Source of the DNA: Clostridiales bacterium DTU089
GTDB taxonomy: Bacteria; Bacillota; Clostridia; Oscillospirales; Acutalibacteraceae
Assembly: GCA_001513045.1 (NCBI GenBank)
Contig: LFSB01000044.1
Location: 1-40,677 of the forward strand
DNA: 40,677 nucleotides
Direction of reading: 5' to 3'
In this document: positions 6,842 to 14,115 of the stretch, piece after piece
Numbering within the stretch: position 1 is the stretch's first letter
Layout: the number at the start of each line of letters is the position of its first letter
Program-made: the position numbers and the translations under genes
Notes under the pieces: model-generated
What the model saw: only the letters and a program-made list of their open reading frames with translations
The model's database searches: none
What the model was told of the DNA's origin: nothing

Positions 6842-7686
6842 CTGCTCATAAAAAGTATTCCCATAGCGTTGGGGCCGCAATGAGTTGATATCGTGCAACC
6901 CGCCTGCATCTGCATAATCTCTTTAAAATGTCCGATTTCCATTGCCTTTTTCTCAAGCGCTTCATACTGCTGCTCACTTATGCCGGAATGACATATAACC
7001 GCAAAGCTGTCATCAATATCGGGACACTGCGAAAGCACATCCGTAAGATATTGAAGCTGAACCGACTCGGGCTTTCCGCGATATTTTTTTACTACGCCGA
7101 GACTGCCCTCGCTCATTCCGAGCATGGGGCGGATTCCGAGTATATTCGCGCCGAATGCCGTAACGCCGCTGCAACGTCCGCCCTTGCTCATAAAGGTTAG
7201 TGTATCAAGCACGAAGCTTGTGTGCACCTTCTCACGCATGGCTTGCATACGGGTGAAAATATCCTTTGCCGAAAGCTCTCCGGAATCTCGCAGCTGAGCC
7301 GCCTTTATTGACAGCAGTGCTATTGACGAGCTCAGATGCATGGTATCGAGAACATAAACTCCGTCGAGCTGGGATGCCGCAATTACCGCGTTTTGATGCG
7401 TCGAGGAAAGCTGCGAGCTAAGCGACAGATGCACAACCTCGCAGCCATCCTTTAAAAACTCAGAAAAGAAGTCCGAGTACTCTGCAATAGCTATCGCGGA
7501 GGTCTTGGGCAATATTTTTTTATCACGGTATGCGGCAAAGAGGTCGGGAGTGGTTATGTCAACCCCGTCAAGATATTCCCTGCCGTCAAGAGAGATGTGC
7601 ATCGGTATTACCTTCACCCCGAAGCGCTGCGCCTGTTCGGGTGTAAAGTCTATCGGACTGTCGGCTGAAATTATTACCGGTTTCAT
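6838..7686 (-). CDS. DegV-family fatty-acid-binding protein
   Basis: This 282-residue protein has the DegV fold: a start with ISADSPIDFTPEQ, the IPMHISLDGREYLDG segment, HLSLSSQLSSTHQNA near residue 95 and the SKGGRCSG loop near 175. DegV (FakB-like) proteins bind a fatty acid in a deep pocket; some present it to FakA kinase for phosphorylation and membrane lipid synthesis. No fakA lies in the window, so a FakB role is inference. The ATG has AGGAAG eight bases upstream. The gene is divergent from the AbrB operon, and its stop overlaps the GTG of the disrupted DUF6472-like gene. Confidence 0.92.
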   Translation of the reverse strand: MKPVIISADSPIDFTPEQAQRFGVKVIPMHISLDGREYLDGVDITTPDLFAAYRDKKILPKTSAIAIAEYSDFFSEFLKDGCEVVHLSLSSQLSSTHQNAVIAASQLDGVYVLDTMHLSSSIALLSIKAAQLRDSGELSAKDIFTRMQAMREKVHTSFVLDTLTFMSKGGRCSGVTAFGANILGIRPMLGMSEGSLGVVKKYRGKPESVQLQYLTDVLSQCPDIDDSFAVICHSGISEQQYEALEKKAMEIGHFKEIMQMQAGCTISTHCGPNAMGILFMSR

Positions 7687-7752
7687 ACTCTCACTTCCTT
7701 TTTGTCATTTTTTATATTTTACCACGCTTTTATAAAAAAATAAACCCCGCTA

Positions 7753-7781
7753 TTGACTTTTTCAAAAAATAGTGGTAATAT
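7753..7781 (+). promoter_or_regulatory. Sigma-A promoter of the AbrB-ABC operon
   Basis: TTGACT (7753-7758) and TAATAT (7776-7781) are separated by 17 bases, with a leader of about 40 bases to the ATG. The AbrB-like product of the first gene could act here, but no obvious operator is seen. Confidence 0.75.
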
Positions 7782-7825
7782 TTATACTACAAGTTATACT
7801 TTTCATACTTTTAGGAGATGGTAAT

Positions 7826-8059
7826 ATGCAGCCGCCAAAGGGAAAACATGTCTTCGGCACGGTAAAGGTCGGAGAAAAGGGTCAGATAGTGATTCCCAGG
7901 GATGCCAGAAGAATTTTCAACATCAAGCCCGGTGATACCCTGCTGGTGCTCGGTGATGAAGCTCAGGGCATCGCAATAGTCAAGGACGAAATACTTAAAG
8001 ATTTTCTCAACAGAATGCTCAGTATGCCTGACACAGGCTCCGATGAACAGGAGGGTTAA
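7826..8059 (+). CDS. AbrB/MazE-type DNA-binding regulator
   Basis: This 77-residue protein carries an N-terminal swapped-hairpin AbrB domain: residues 10-50 read GTVKVGEKGQIVIPRDARR, then IKPGDTLLVLGD. Such proteins dimerise through the hairpin and bind DNA. The ATG at 7826 follows TTAGGAG at good spacing; an upstream in-frame ATG at 7772 lies inside the promoter and was rejected. The ABC ATPase begins three bases after the stop, so the regulator probably controls its own transporter operon. A toxin-antitoxin role is unlikely, since the partner is an ABC transporter. Confidence 0.9.
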   Translation: MQPPKGKHVFGTVKVGEKGQIVIPRDARRIFNIKPGDTLLVLGDEAQGIAIVKDEILKDFLNRMLSMPDTGSDEQEG

Positions 8060-8062
8060 AAC

Positions 8063-8797
8063 GTGTACGCAATAGAAATTAAAGAGCTTACAAAAAAATT
8101 CAAGGACTTTACCGCAGTGGACGGCTTGAGTCTTGAAATCAATGACGGCGAGCTGTTTGCCCTTCTCGGGGTAAACGGTGCGGGAAAAACCACAACTATC
8201 AAAATGCTTTCGTGCCTTTTAAAGCCCGATTCGGGCGACGCGCTTCTTCTGGGCAAAAGCATTGTGTCCGAACCGGCTAAGGTCAAGCAGATAATCAATG
8301 TCTCGCCGCAGGAAACCGCGGTTGCGCGAAATCTTACGGTTCGGGAAAATCTTGAGCTGGTTGCCGCCGTCTACGGAAGCGACAAAAAAGCAGCCGTTAC
8401 GCACGCGCAAAACATGATTGAAGCCTTTGACCTCACACAATGCGCATCAAAAAAGGCAAAAACTCTTTCGGGCGGAACACAAAGACGCCTGAGCATCGCC
8501 ATGGCGCTCATATCCGAACCGAAAATCCTTTTTCTCGACGAACCGACCCTCGGGCTGGATGTAATCGCAAGGCGCGAGCTTTGGTCCGCCGTACGCAAGC
8601 TCAAGGGCAAGGTGACGGTCATACTCACCACCCACTACATGGAGGAGGCCGAGGAGCTTTCCGACAGAATCGGTATTATGTCAAAAGGCAAGCTGCGTGC
8701 CGTGGGTACCGCAGAGGAGCTTACACGCAGTCAGAATGCGAAAAATTTTGAAGAAGCCTTTGTCAATATTGCTACACAGGGAGGTGATGCGGTATGA
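8063..8797 (+). CDS. ABC transporter ATP-binding protein
   Basis: This 244-residue ATPase subunit has Walker A GVNGAGKTTT (residues 36-45), the Q-loop in SPQE, signature LSGGT (135-139), and Walker B LFLDEP with catalytic Glu160, followed by the D-loop and the H-loop His in LTTHYMEEAEE. It matches the DrrA/CcmA-like ATPases that pair with ABC-2 permeases for drug, antibiotic or lipid export. The start is GTG at 8063 with AGGAGG nine bases upstream. It overlaps the permease gene at GTATGA. The substrate is unknown. Confidence 0.95.
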   Translation: MYAIEIKELTKKFKDFTAVDGLSLEINDGELFALLGVNGAGKTTTIKMLSCLLKPDSGDALLLGKSIVSEPAKVKQIINVSPQETAVARNLTVRENLELVAAVYGSDKKAAVTHAQNMIEAFDLTQCASKKAKTLSGGTQRRLSIAMALISEPKILFLDEPTLGLDVIARRELWSAVRKLKGKVTVILTTHYMEEAEELSDRIGIMSKGKLRAVGTAEELTRSQNAKNFEEAFVNIATQGGDAV

Positions 8798-9531
8798 AGA
8801 GAATGCTTGCTTTTTCGTCGAGAAATGTCAAAGAAATGCTGCGTGACCCCCTCACCGTCGCGTTCGGAATCGGTTTCCCGGTTGCCGTGCTTCTTCTGTT
8901 GACCGCAATACAATCAAACGTGCCGGTGGATTTGTTTAATCTTGAAAAGCTCACACCCGGAATAGCGGTGTTCGGACTGTCGTTTGTATCGCTGTTTTCA
9001 GCCACACTTATTTCAAAGGACCGTTCAACCTCATTCCTCATGCGTCTTTTTGCCTCTCCTCTGTCGAGTGTGGATTTTATACTCGGCTACACGCTCCCGA
9101 TGCTCCCGATTGCCATAGCACAGAGTGTTGTATGCTTCGGTGTTGCAATGATACTCGGTCTTACACCGACGCTGAACATCATCAAGGTGCTTATCGTGCT
9201 GCTTCCGGCGGATATACTCTTTATCGCAATAGGTCTTCTTGTGGGAAGCATTTTCAACGACAAGCAGGTGGGCGGACTTTGCGGCGCGCTTCTTACCAAC
9301 CTTACCGCGTGGCTGAGCGGAACATGGTTCGACCTTGAGCTTGTAGGCGGAGCCTTTAAAACCGCCTCATACGCTCTGCCGTTTGCCAGAGCCGTGGACG
9401 CTTCCCGCCTCGCCCTTTCGGGCGGACAGGGTGTTTTTACGCATCTTGTATGGGTAATCGGTTATGCCGCGGTAGTCATGGTGCTGGCGGTACTTGCATT
9501 CAGGAAAAAAATGAACGGCGAAAACAGGTAA
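8794..9531 (+). CDS. ABC-2 type transporter permease
   Basis: This 245-residue protein has about six membrane segments, starting near residue 25, with the ABC-2 layout: a short cytoplasmic N-terminus with RNVKEMLRDP, a conserved polar segment SKDRSTSFLMRLFASPLS before helix 3, and a C-terminal helix ending in basic residues. It forms the membrane part of an exporter with the preceding ATPase. GGAGG lies just upstream of the ATG, inside the ATPase gene. A strong terminator follows. Confidence 0.93.
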   Translation: MKRMLAFSSRNVKEMLRDPLTVAFGIGFPVAVLLLLTAIQSNVPVDLFNLEKLTPGIAVFGLSFVSLFSATLISKDRSTSFLMRLFASPLSSVDFILGYTLPMLPIAIAQSVVCFGVAMILGLTPTLNIIKVLIVLLPADILFIAIGLLVGSIFNDKQVGGLCGALLTNLTAWLSGTWFDLELVGGAFKTASYALPFARAVDASRLALSGGQGVFTHLVWVIGYAAVVMVLAVLAFRKKMNGENR

Positions 9532-9555
9532 AGCACAGGCTGTAATTTTTTATAA

Positions 9556-9596
9556 ACAAATCCGTCATTAAGGAATTTGACGGATTTGTTTTTTTC
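9556..9596 (+). terminator. Terminator of the AbrB-ABC operon
   Basis: ACAAATCCGTCA (9556-9567) pairs with TGACGGATTTGT (9578-9589), then comes a run of T. Confidence 0.9.
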
Positions 9597-9654
9597 TTCA
9601 GATTGAGTATTGATTTTTTAAAACGCGCCAATATCACTTATTTGAAATTTTTTG

Positions 9655-9683
9655 TTGACAATTTTATTTTGATATGATAACAT
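9655..9683 (+). promoter_or_regulatory. Sigma-A promoter of the lipoprotein gene
   Basis: TTGACA (9655-9660) is followed after 17 bases by TAACAT (9678-9683). The leader to the ATG is about 65 bases. Confidence 0.6.
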
Positions 9684-9748
9684 ATTGTTAATGGATGTTG
9701 TTTGGACAAAAACATTCTTTAATACTTGATAAAAAGGAGGCTAAGCTC

Positions 9749-10345
9749 ATGCGAAAGAGAAACATATCCGGTATTTTCGTTATTCTGTTGATGCTTTTAC
9801 TGCTCGCCTCGTGCGGAACCGAGGCACAGGACGCAACAACCACCACGTCATCACCGGCGAACACCACCGCAACCTCCGCCCCCACGGCTTCTCAGACCGA
9901 AGGAAACGGTGCCACAGCAGTACCCGCAGCTGTTAAACCCGGCGAAGCCGAGTGCAAAGCTATTGTCAGCGGCTTTCTTGAAAATTATGGGATGGATATG
10001 AATACGCTCACATTTTATGACCCGATACCTTTGTATAATATCCGCAATATCACTGCTGAAGCGCCCTCGGAATATTGTGTGGATGTGCGTGACGGAAACG
10101 GTAAAGAAGTTTATTTCCGCATTGATGCCGCTACGCACTCGGTTCTCGGAACGGCAAGTGCAAAGTCCCTTCCCCGGCAATTTTCCGAAAGCTCGGAATG
10201 GAAAGATGGCTACCGATTTTTCGGTTATTCCCTCGTCCGCACCGGAAGTGACAGCTACTACGACTTATACACTCACACCTCAAGCTCATTAAAAGAAATT
10301 GAGGAAAATCTTTCAAGTTCAATGACCGGAGCAAATAATCCGTAA
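9749..10345 (+). CDS. Predicted lipoprotein of unknown function
   Basis: This 198-residue protein has a lipoprotein signal peptide (MRKRN, then a hydrophobic core and the lipobox LLASC near residue 22). A Thr/Ser/Ala-rich linker of about 40 residues follows, then a small domain from about residue 62 to the end containing YFRIDAATHSVLG, which resembles PepSY-type repeats only loosely. It should be attached to the outer face of the cytoplasmic membrane. AAAAGGAGG lies eight bases before the ATG; the longer frame from 9695 overlaps the promoter leader and was rejected. It is a single-gene unit. Confidence 0.75.
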   Translation: MRKRNISGIFVILLMLLLLASCGTEAQDATTTTSSPANTTATSAPTASQTEGNGATAVPAAVKPGEAECKAIVSGFLENYGMDMNTLTFYDPIPLYNIRNITAEAPSEYCVDVRDGNGKEVYFRIDAATHSVLGTASAKSLPRQFSESSEWKDGYRFFGYSLVRTGSDSYYDLYTHTSSSLKEIEENLSSSMTGANNP

Positions 10346-10358
10346 GGGTTGATATCTG

Positions 10359-10400
10359 ATAGCCGTTAGCTGCCGCCTGCCGGCTGAAGCTAACGGCTAT
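10359..10400. terminator. Strong inverted repeat after the lipoprotein gene
   Basis: ATAGCCGTTAGC (10359-10370) and GCTAACGGCTAT (10389-10400) are perfect reverse complements around an 18-base loop that can pair further (GCCG/CGGC). No T-run follows, so it may be a transcript-stabilising hairpin, or part of the repeats to its right, rather than a classic terminator. Confidence 0.5.
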
Positions 10401-10448
10401 AATATTGCTGTGCACAGTGTCTGAAATTGTTTATTGTGAATTTTTCAT

Positions 10449-10598
10449 TAAATCCCTCCGCCGCAGCGTTGCTACCTTACTCTAAGGGAGGCTTGCGATA
10501 GACGCAAGTGCTACAAGCTACAAACAATCCTCCGTCAGTGCTTGCGCACTGCCACCTCCTTTGCCAAAGGAGGCTTTAGCTTGCCGTAAGTGAGCTAA
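10449..10598. repeat. Pair of interspersed palindromic repeats
   Basis: Two related units lie here. The first has CCCTCC paired with GGGAGG, then CTTGCG/CGCAAG. The second has CCTCC..., a CAGTGC-TTGC-GCACTG stem, CCTCCTTTG/CAAAGGAGG, then CTTTAGCT/AGCTAAAG around a TGCCGTAAGTG loop. The second matches the repeat at 6580-6632. Similar CCTCCGTCA...GGAGGC elements are familiar from gut Clostridia intergenic DNA. I see no coding capacity, so it looks like a REP- or MITE-type element. Confidence 0.65.
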
Positions 10599-10606
10599 AG
10601 CTTAAT

Positions 10607-10654
10607 ACCTAAAGTCTAAAGTCTAAATCCTAAACCCTAACCCTAAACCCTAAC
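10607..10654. repeat. CCCTAAA-type heptanucleotide array
   Basis: About six degenerate units with mostly 7-base period run CTAAAGT, CTAAAGT, CTAAATC, CTAAACC, CTAACC, CTAAACC. The unit resembles the plant-type telomere repeat but is short and imperfect. It lies between the palindromic repeats and a terminator, in DNA with no coding frame, and probably arose by slippage. Confidence 0.75.
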
Positions 10655-10696
10655 AAAATCGCACGGCGGACATCCTTTGTCCGCCGTGCGATTTTA
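10655..10696. terminator. Bidirectional terminator
   Basis: An almost uninterrupted 17-18 bp stem (AAAATCGCACGGCGGACA at 10655-10672 with its complement ending at 10695) closes on a loop of about six bases. The outer A/T ends supply T-runs on both strands. It ends the GH27 transcript from the right and can block read-through from the left. Confidence 0.9.
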
Positions 10697-10713
10697 TGTA
10701 TTCCGGGAATGTA

Positions 10714-11838
10714 TTACTTCTTCAGCTTGCAAATATACACCGCGCAATCGTGTGCGGCAAGTCTCATACGCATAAATTCCTTCTTCACGCCTATGCACTC
10801 ATCTGTGAACGCGTCCTTCATTTCAAGGCCGAAGCCGGACGCCGCTGTGATGCCGATGTTCTCAAAATACAGCTGAACATGGGCGTCCTCATCGGTAAGA
10901 TTTGCGAACATGAGCGCTATCTCGTCATTTGAAAGCAGCTTCACAAAGCAGGGTGTTTTACCGGCCTTGCCGGAGGACGCAAAAGCGGGTCTTGCCTCCT
11001 CGTCCTGATTTATCCTGAGCAGGTTTTTGTTTGTTACCAGCGAAAGTATGTAATCGTTCATCTTGCGGATGTCGCTTCCGAGCATGAGGGGCGAGCCGAA
11101 CATGCACCAGAGCGCAAACTGGGTTTTGTAGTCCGTATCATTGCAGCCCGCCGAGCCGACATTGCCCTTGCCGTACATTCCGACGGTGAGCATGTCGATG
11201 TCGTTGAAGCAGCCGGCGGCGGAATATGCCAGATTGTCAACCTGACTGAGAGCTATATCCCTGAAGGATGCAAACGAGTCGTTGATGTCACCCGTGGAGC
11301 GGTACATGTGCGCACCGGTGGAGCGTATCCATGTGTTGACCTCATCGCTGCCCCAGTTGCAGGCGGAGAAAAGTATCTCTCTGCCGCACGCCTTGAGCGC
11401 CATGCCCATTTTGCGGTAAAGCAGAGGGCCGTTGGCTGTTTCGGGCTTGAAGCAGAAATCATATTTCAGAAAATCCGCGCCGTACTCGGCAAAGGTGCGC
11501 GCATCAAGAAATTCATGGTCGAAGCTTCCCGGATAATCCGCGCAGGTTCTTGTTCCGGCGCAGGAGTACATGCCGAATTTCAGCCCTTTGGAGTGAACAT
11601 AATCACTGACGGCTTTCATGCCGTTGGGGAACTTATTTTCATCCGGAACTATTTTTCCGCTCTCGGGGTCGCGCTCGCGCTTGCTCCAGCAATCGTCAAT
11701 TACGAGATATTCATAGCCGGCATCGCGCAGACCGAGGTCTACCATCGCATCGGCAGTTTCCCGAATAACCGAATCGCTGATTTCTTCGCCGAAGGTATTC
11801 CATGTGTTGAAGCCCATGGGAGGTGTTCTTGAAAGCAT
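10714..11838 (-). CDS. GH27 alpha-galactosidase
   Basis: This 374-residue enzyme has the GH27 (beta/alpha)8 barrel. It opens with PPMGFNTWN. LVIDDCW sits at about residues 45-51. The nucleophile is Asp127 in FLKYDFC, and the acid/base is Asp184 in YRSTGDI, matching the R-x-x-x-D arrangement of human alpha-galactosidase A. NDIDML follows at 212-217. A C-terminal beta domain follows the barrel. It hydrolyses terminal alpha-galactosides such as raffinose-family sugars. No signal peptide is present, so it is probably cytoplasmic. GGAGAG lies six bases before the ATG. It is the last gene of the LCP-transglutaminase-folate run, with only 19 bases between folK and its ATG, an odd functional neighbour. 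Confidence 0.93.
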   Translation of the reverse strand: MLSRTPPMGFNTWNTFGEEISDSVIRETADAMVDLGLRDAGYEYLVIDDCWSKRERDPESGKIVPDENKFPNGMKAVSDYVHSKGLKFGMYSCAGTRTCADYPGSFDHEFLDARTFAEYGADFLKYDFCFKPETANGPLLYRKMGMALKACGREILFSACNWGSDEVNTWIRSTGAHMYRSTGDINDSFASFRDIALSQVDNLAYSAAGCFNDIDMLTVGMYGKGNVGSAGCNDTDYKTQFALWCMFGSPLMLGSDIRKMNDYILSLVTNKNLLRINQDEEARPAFASSGKAGKTPCFVKLLSNDEIALMFANLTDEDAHVQLYFENIGITAASGFGLEMKDAFTDECIGVKKEFMRMRLAAHDCAVYICKLKK

Positions 11839-11857
11839 TGTAATCTCTCCTGATTTT

Positions 11858-12337
11858 TTATAAATTTACCTTTTCCACTCCGCCCTCCGGCAAAGCTGAA
11901 AGCATTTCACGGATATTGAAGCCAAACGCGTTCCCGTCCGGAAACAGGTCGAGCAGCGGCACGAGCACAAACGCGCGCTCGCCCATACGCGGATGCGGCA
12001 CGGTAAGCTCCGCATCACATATTCTTTCCTCACCGTAAAGGACAAGGTCCAGGTCAATAATACGCGGACCGTTTGTGAACTGACGCACACGCCCCATTGC
12101 CGCCTCTATACCGAGACATGCTCCGAGAAGCGCATGCGCAGAAAGCTGAGTGTCAACAAGCACATCTGCGTTGAAAAAATCCGGCTGCTCCGAATAGCCG
12201 ACTGGTGTTGTCTGATATATTCCCGAAACCGCCTTCACATTTGTGCCCGGCAGATGCCTCAGGGCGGCAACAGCCGCATATATGTTTTCAAGTCTGTCGC
12301 CTATATTAGTGCCGATACCCAAAACCGCAAGCGGCAT
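11858..12337 (-). CDS. folK: 2-amino-4-hydroxy-6-hydroxymethyldihydropteridine pyrophosphokinase
   Basis: This 159-residue HPPK transfers pyrophosphate from ATP to 6-hydroxymethyl-dihydropterin, the step before DHPS in folate synthesis. It shows the family start LGIGTNIGDR, the SGIYQTTPVGY segment, and PRIIDLDLVLYG, which carries the two Mg-binding Asp residues, then VPHPRMGERAFVLVPL. Its length is typical. The ATG at 12337 is preceded by AGGAG and GGTG within 16 bases; a longer frame to 12388 overlaps folB and has no family homology. The start lies four bases from the folB stop, consistent with translational coupling. Confidence 0.95.
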   Translation of the reverse strand: MPLAVLGIGTNIGDRLENIYAAVAALRHLPGTNVKAVSGIYQTTPVGYSEQPDFFNADVLVDTQLSAHALLGACLGIEAAMGRVRQFTNGPRIIDLDLVLYGEERICDAELTVPHPRMGERAFVLVPLLDLFPDGNAFGFNIREMLSALPEGGVEKVNL

Positions 12338-12341
12338 AAAG

Positions 12342-12701
12342 TCACCTGCTCCTTTCAATCTGAACCGCGACATAGTCGAAGCTCGCATTTATCGGTGCCT
12401 CCGGCTTTTTCAGGGTGACCAGCACGGACTCAACGCTCGGATAATCACTGAGCACCGCGTCGGCAACCGCCTGTGCGGCACGCTCTATCAGATTATAGCT
12501 TTTCTCCGCCATAACCCTTTTTACCGTCTTTACCGCCTTTGCGTAATTCACGGTATCCGCAAGGTCGTCACTTTTGCCCGGTGCCTCAAGCGAGGTTGAT
12601 AAAATCAAATCAACTACAAAAGACTGCCCGTTTTCTTTCTCCTCGGAATTCACTCCGTGGTAAGCAAAAACCTCAAGACCCTTGATAATTATTTTGTCCA
12701 T
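12342..12701 (-). CDS. folB: Dihydroneopterin aldolase
   Basis: This 119-residue FolB converts 7,8-dihydroneopterin to 6-hydroxymethyl-dihydropterin. Family features are DKIIIKGLEVFAYHGVNSEEK at the N-terminus with its catalytic-site Glu, the NYAKAVKTV segment, NLIERAAQAVADAVL with a further active-site Glu, and the C-terminal VTLKKPEAPINASFDYVAV carrying the conserved KP. GGAGG lies about nine bases before the ATG at 12701. It follows folP by 13 bases and precedes folK by four. Confidence 0.95.
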   Translation of the reverse strand: MDKIIIKGLEVFAYHGVNSEEKENGQSFVVDLILSTSLEAPGKSDDLADTVNYAKAVKTVKRVMAEKSYNLIERAAQAVADAVLSDYPSVESVLVTLKKPEAPINASFDYVAVQIERSR

Positions 12702-12714
12702 ACCTGTCCCCTCC

Positions 12715-13545
12715 TTATCTGTATATGGCATCCGCCATTCTTGCCGCATATACGGCATCCCTGACGGAATGTACCCTTATGATGTCGGTTCCCTGAGCTA
12801 TTGCAGCCGCGTGGGCAACAGCGCTCGGCATATCGCGCTGAGAGGGGCTTTCCCCTCCGCCGTAAAGCGCCGTTACGCGCTTGCGTGATGCCGCCGTAAG
12901 CAACGAACAGCCCGGCACCCGCAGCTGCGAAATGTTTTTCAGTATCTCAATATCCTGCTCACGTGTTTTACCGAAGCCTATACCGGGGTCGAAGCAAAGC
13001 TGTGCTCCGTTTACGCCGAGTGCGGACGCACGCTCAAGACAATCGCAGAAATATGAGCGTACGCTTCCGATGACTCCGCCGGGATATTCCGCCACATCGT
13101 CCGAGGATTTGCCGCCTGTGTGCATTATTATCCAGCCTGCGCCGAAAGCCCTGACAAGCTCAGCCGTCTGCTCGCGGAAGACTCCGGAGGTGTCGTTTAT
13201 TACGGAAGCTCCGTTTTCAAGTGCATAACGAGCAACGTTTACATTGCCCGTATCAACCGATACCGGTATATCAAGTCTGCCTGAGAGCAGCTCCAGCACC
13301 GGTGCAAGCCGGGAAAGCTCGGCAGCCTCATCCACATCCGCAGACAAGGGTGCGGTGGAAACCGCCCCGACATCTATTATATCTGCGCCCTCGTTCTGCA
13401 TTGCAAGGGCATGTCCGAGCGCAGCCTCAGGATTGTTCCATTTTCCGCCGTCCGAAAACGAGTCGGGAGTTATGTTGAGAATGCCCATAACAAGGGTTTT
13501 TTTACCCGTGGGCAGAGAAAAATCACGGCAACGAAAACAAGTCAT
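12715..13545 (-). CDS. folP: Dihydropteroate synthase, atypical loop 2
   Basis: This 276-residue DHPS condenses the pterin pyrophosphate with p-aminobenzoate. GILNITPDSFSDGG lies near residue 21, SVDTGN near 95, INDTSG near 115, FDPGIGFGKT near 188, SRKR near 221 and a C-terminal RVHSVRDA. The canonical loop-2 motif DIGGESTRPG is here DVGAVSTAPL (about 58-67), so the conserved Arg is Ala. The motif before SRKR is also altered (TAA). The fold and operon still support DHPS; whether pABA or sulfonamide binding is changed is inference. AAGGAT within the folE end precedes the ATG at good spacing. No second folP lies in the window. Confidence 0.93.
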   Translation of the reverse strand: MTCFRCRDFSLPTGKKTLVMGILNITPDSFSDGGKWNNPEAALGHALAMQNEGADIIDVGAVSTAPLSADVDEAAELSRLAPVLELLSGRLDIPVSVDTGNVNVARYALENGASVINDTSGVFREQTAELVRAFGAGWIIMHTGGKSSDDVAEYPGGVIGSVRSYFCDCLERASALGVNGAQLCFDPGIGFGKTREQDIEILKNISQLRVPGCSLLTAASRKRVTALYGGGESPSQRDMPSAVAHAAAIAQGTDIIRVHSVRDAVYAARMADAIYR

Positions 13546-13549
13546 GGAT

Positions 13550-14107
13550 TTATCCTTTCAAAAGCGACATTACCTCCGCGCGCGTTTTTGCATCACTGCG
13601 CATATTGCCGCGCAATGCCGAGGTCTGTGTGACCGCGCCCGCCGCTCTCGCGCCGCGCATCGTCATGCAGAGATGCTCAGCCTCAATTATTACGGCAACG
13701 CCCTTGGGCTGAAGATTTTCGTACAGGAAGTCCGCCACCTGCTCGGTTACACGCTCCTGAAGCTGCGGACGCTTTGAAAAGCTCTCTACTATTCGCGCAA
13801 GCTTTGAAAGCCCGATAATTTTTCCGTTGTTGGGTATGTAGGCTATATGCGCCTTGCCGATAAACGGCAGCAGATGATGCTCGCACATGGAATACATCGG
13901 GATATCGCGGACGATAACCATTTCCTCATTGCCGCTCTCATTGAATATTTTCAGATGGCGCTCCGGATTGTCGGAGAGCCCGGAAAATATTTCCTCATAC
14001 ATATTTGCCACGCGCTTGGGGGTTTCAACAAGCCCCTCTCTGTCGGGATTCTCTCCTATAGCTTCAAGGATTTCCCTTACCGCCGCTTCAATTCTTGCTT
14101 TATCCAT
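13550..14107 (-). CDS. folE: GTP cyclohydrolase I
   Basis: This 185-residue enzyme opens the guanine ring of GTP to make 7,8-dihydroneopterin triphosphate, the first folate step. The sequence follows type IA throughout: [25 protein letters not shown], then MCEHHLLPF with the zinc Cys and His, [18 protein letters not shown], and [11 protein letters not shown] with the second zinc Cys. The ATG at 14107 fits the family N-terminus and has AAGGAG 12-13 bases upstream. An alternative in-frame ATG at 14119 forms an ATGA overlap with the upstream gene but leaves only one or two bases to the ribosome binding site. The order folE-folP-folB-folK is common in Firmicutes. Confidence 0.96.
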   Translation of the reverse strand: MDKARIEAAVREILEAIGENPDREGLVETPKRVANMYEEIFSGLSDNPERHLKIFNESGNEEMVIVRDIPMYSMCEHHLLPFIGKAHIAYIPNNGKIIGLSKLARIVESFSKRPQLQERVTEQVADFLYENLQPKGVAVIIEAEHLCMTMRGARAAGAVTQTSALRGNMRSDAKTRAEVMSLLKG

Positions 14108-14115
14108 TATAAAAG

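Noticed and set aside
9600-9748. Upstream start at 9695 for the lipoprotein
   Set aside because: It would put 18 residues before the signal peptide and overlap the promoter leader; the ATG at 9749 has a perfect ribosome binding site.
10440-10713. CRISPR-like repeats in the noncoding gap
   Set aside because: The palindromic units differ from each other and have no regular repeat-spacer spacing, and no cas gene is present.
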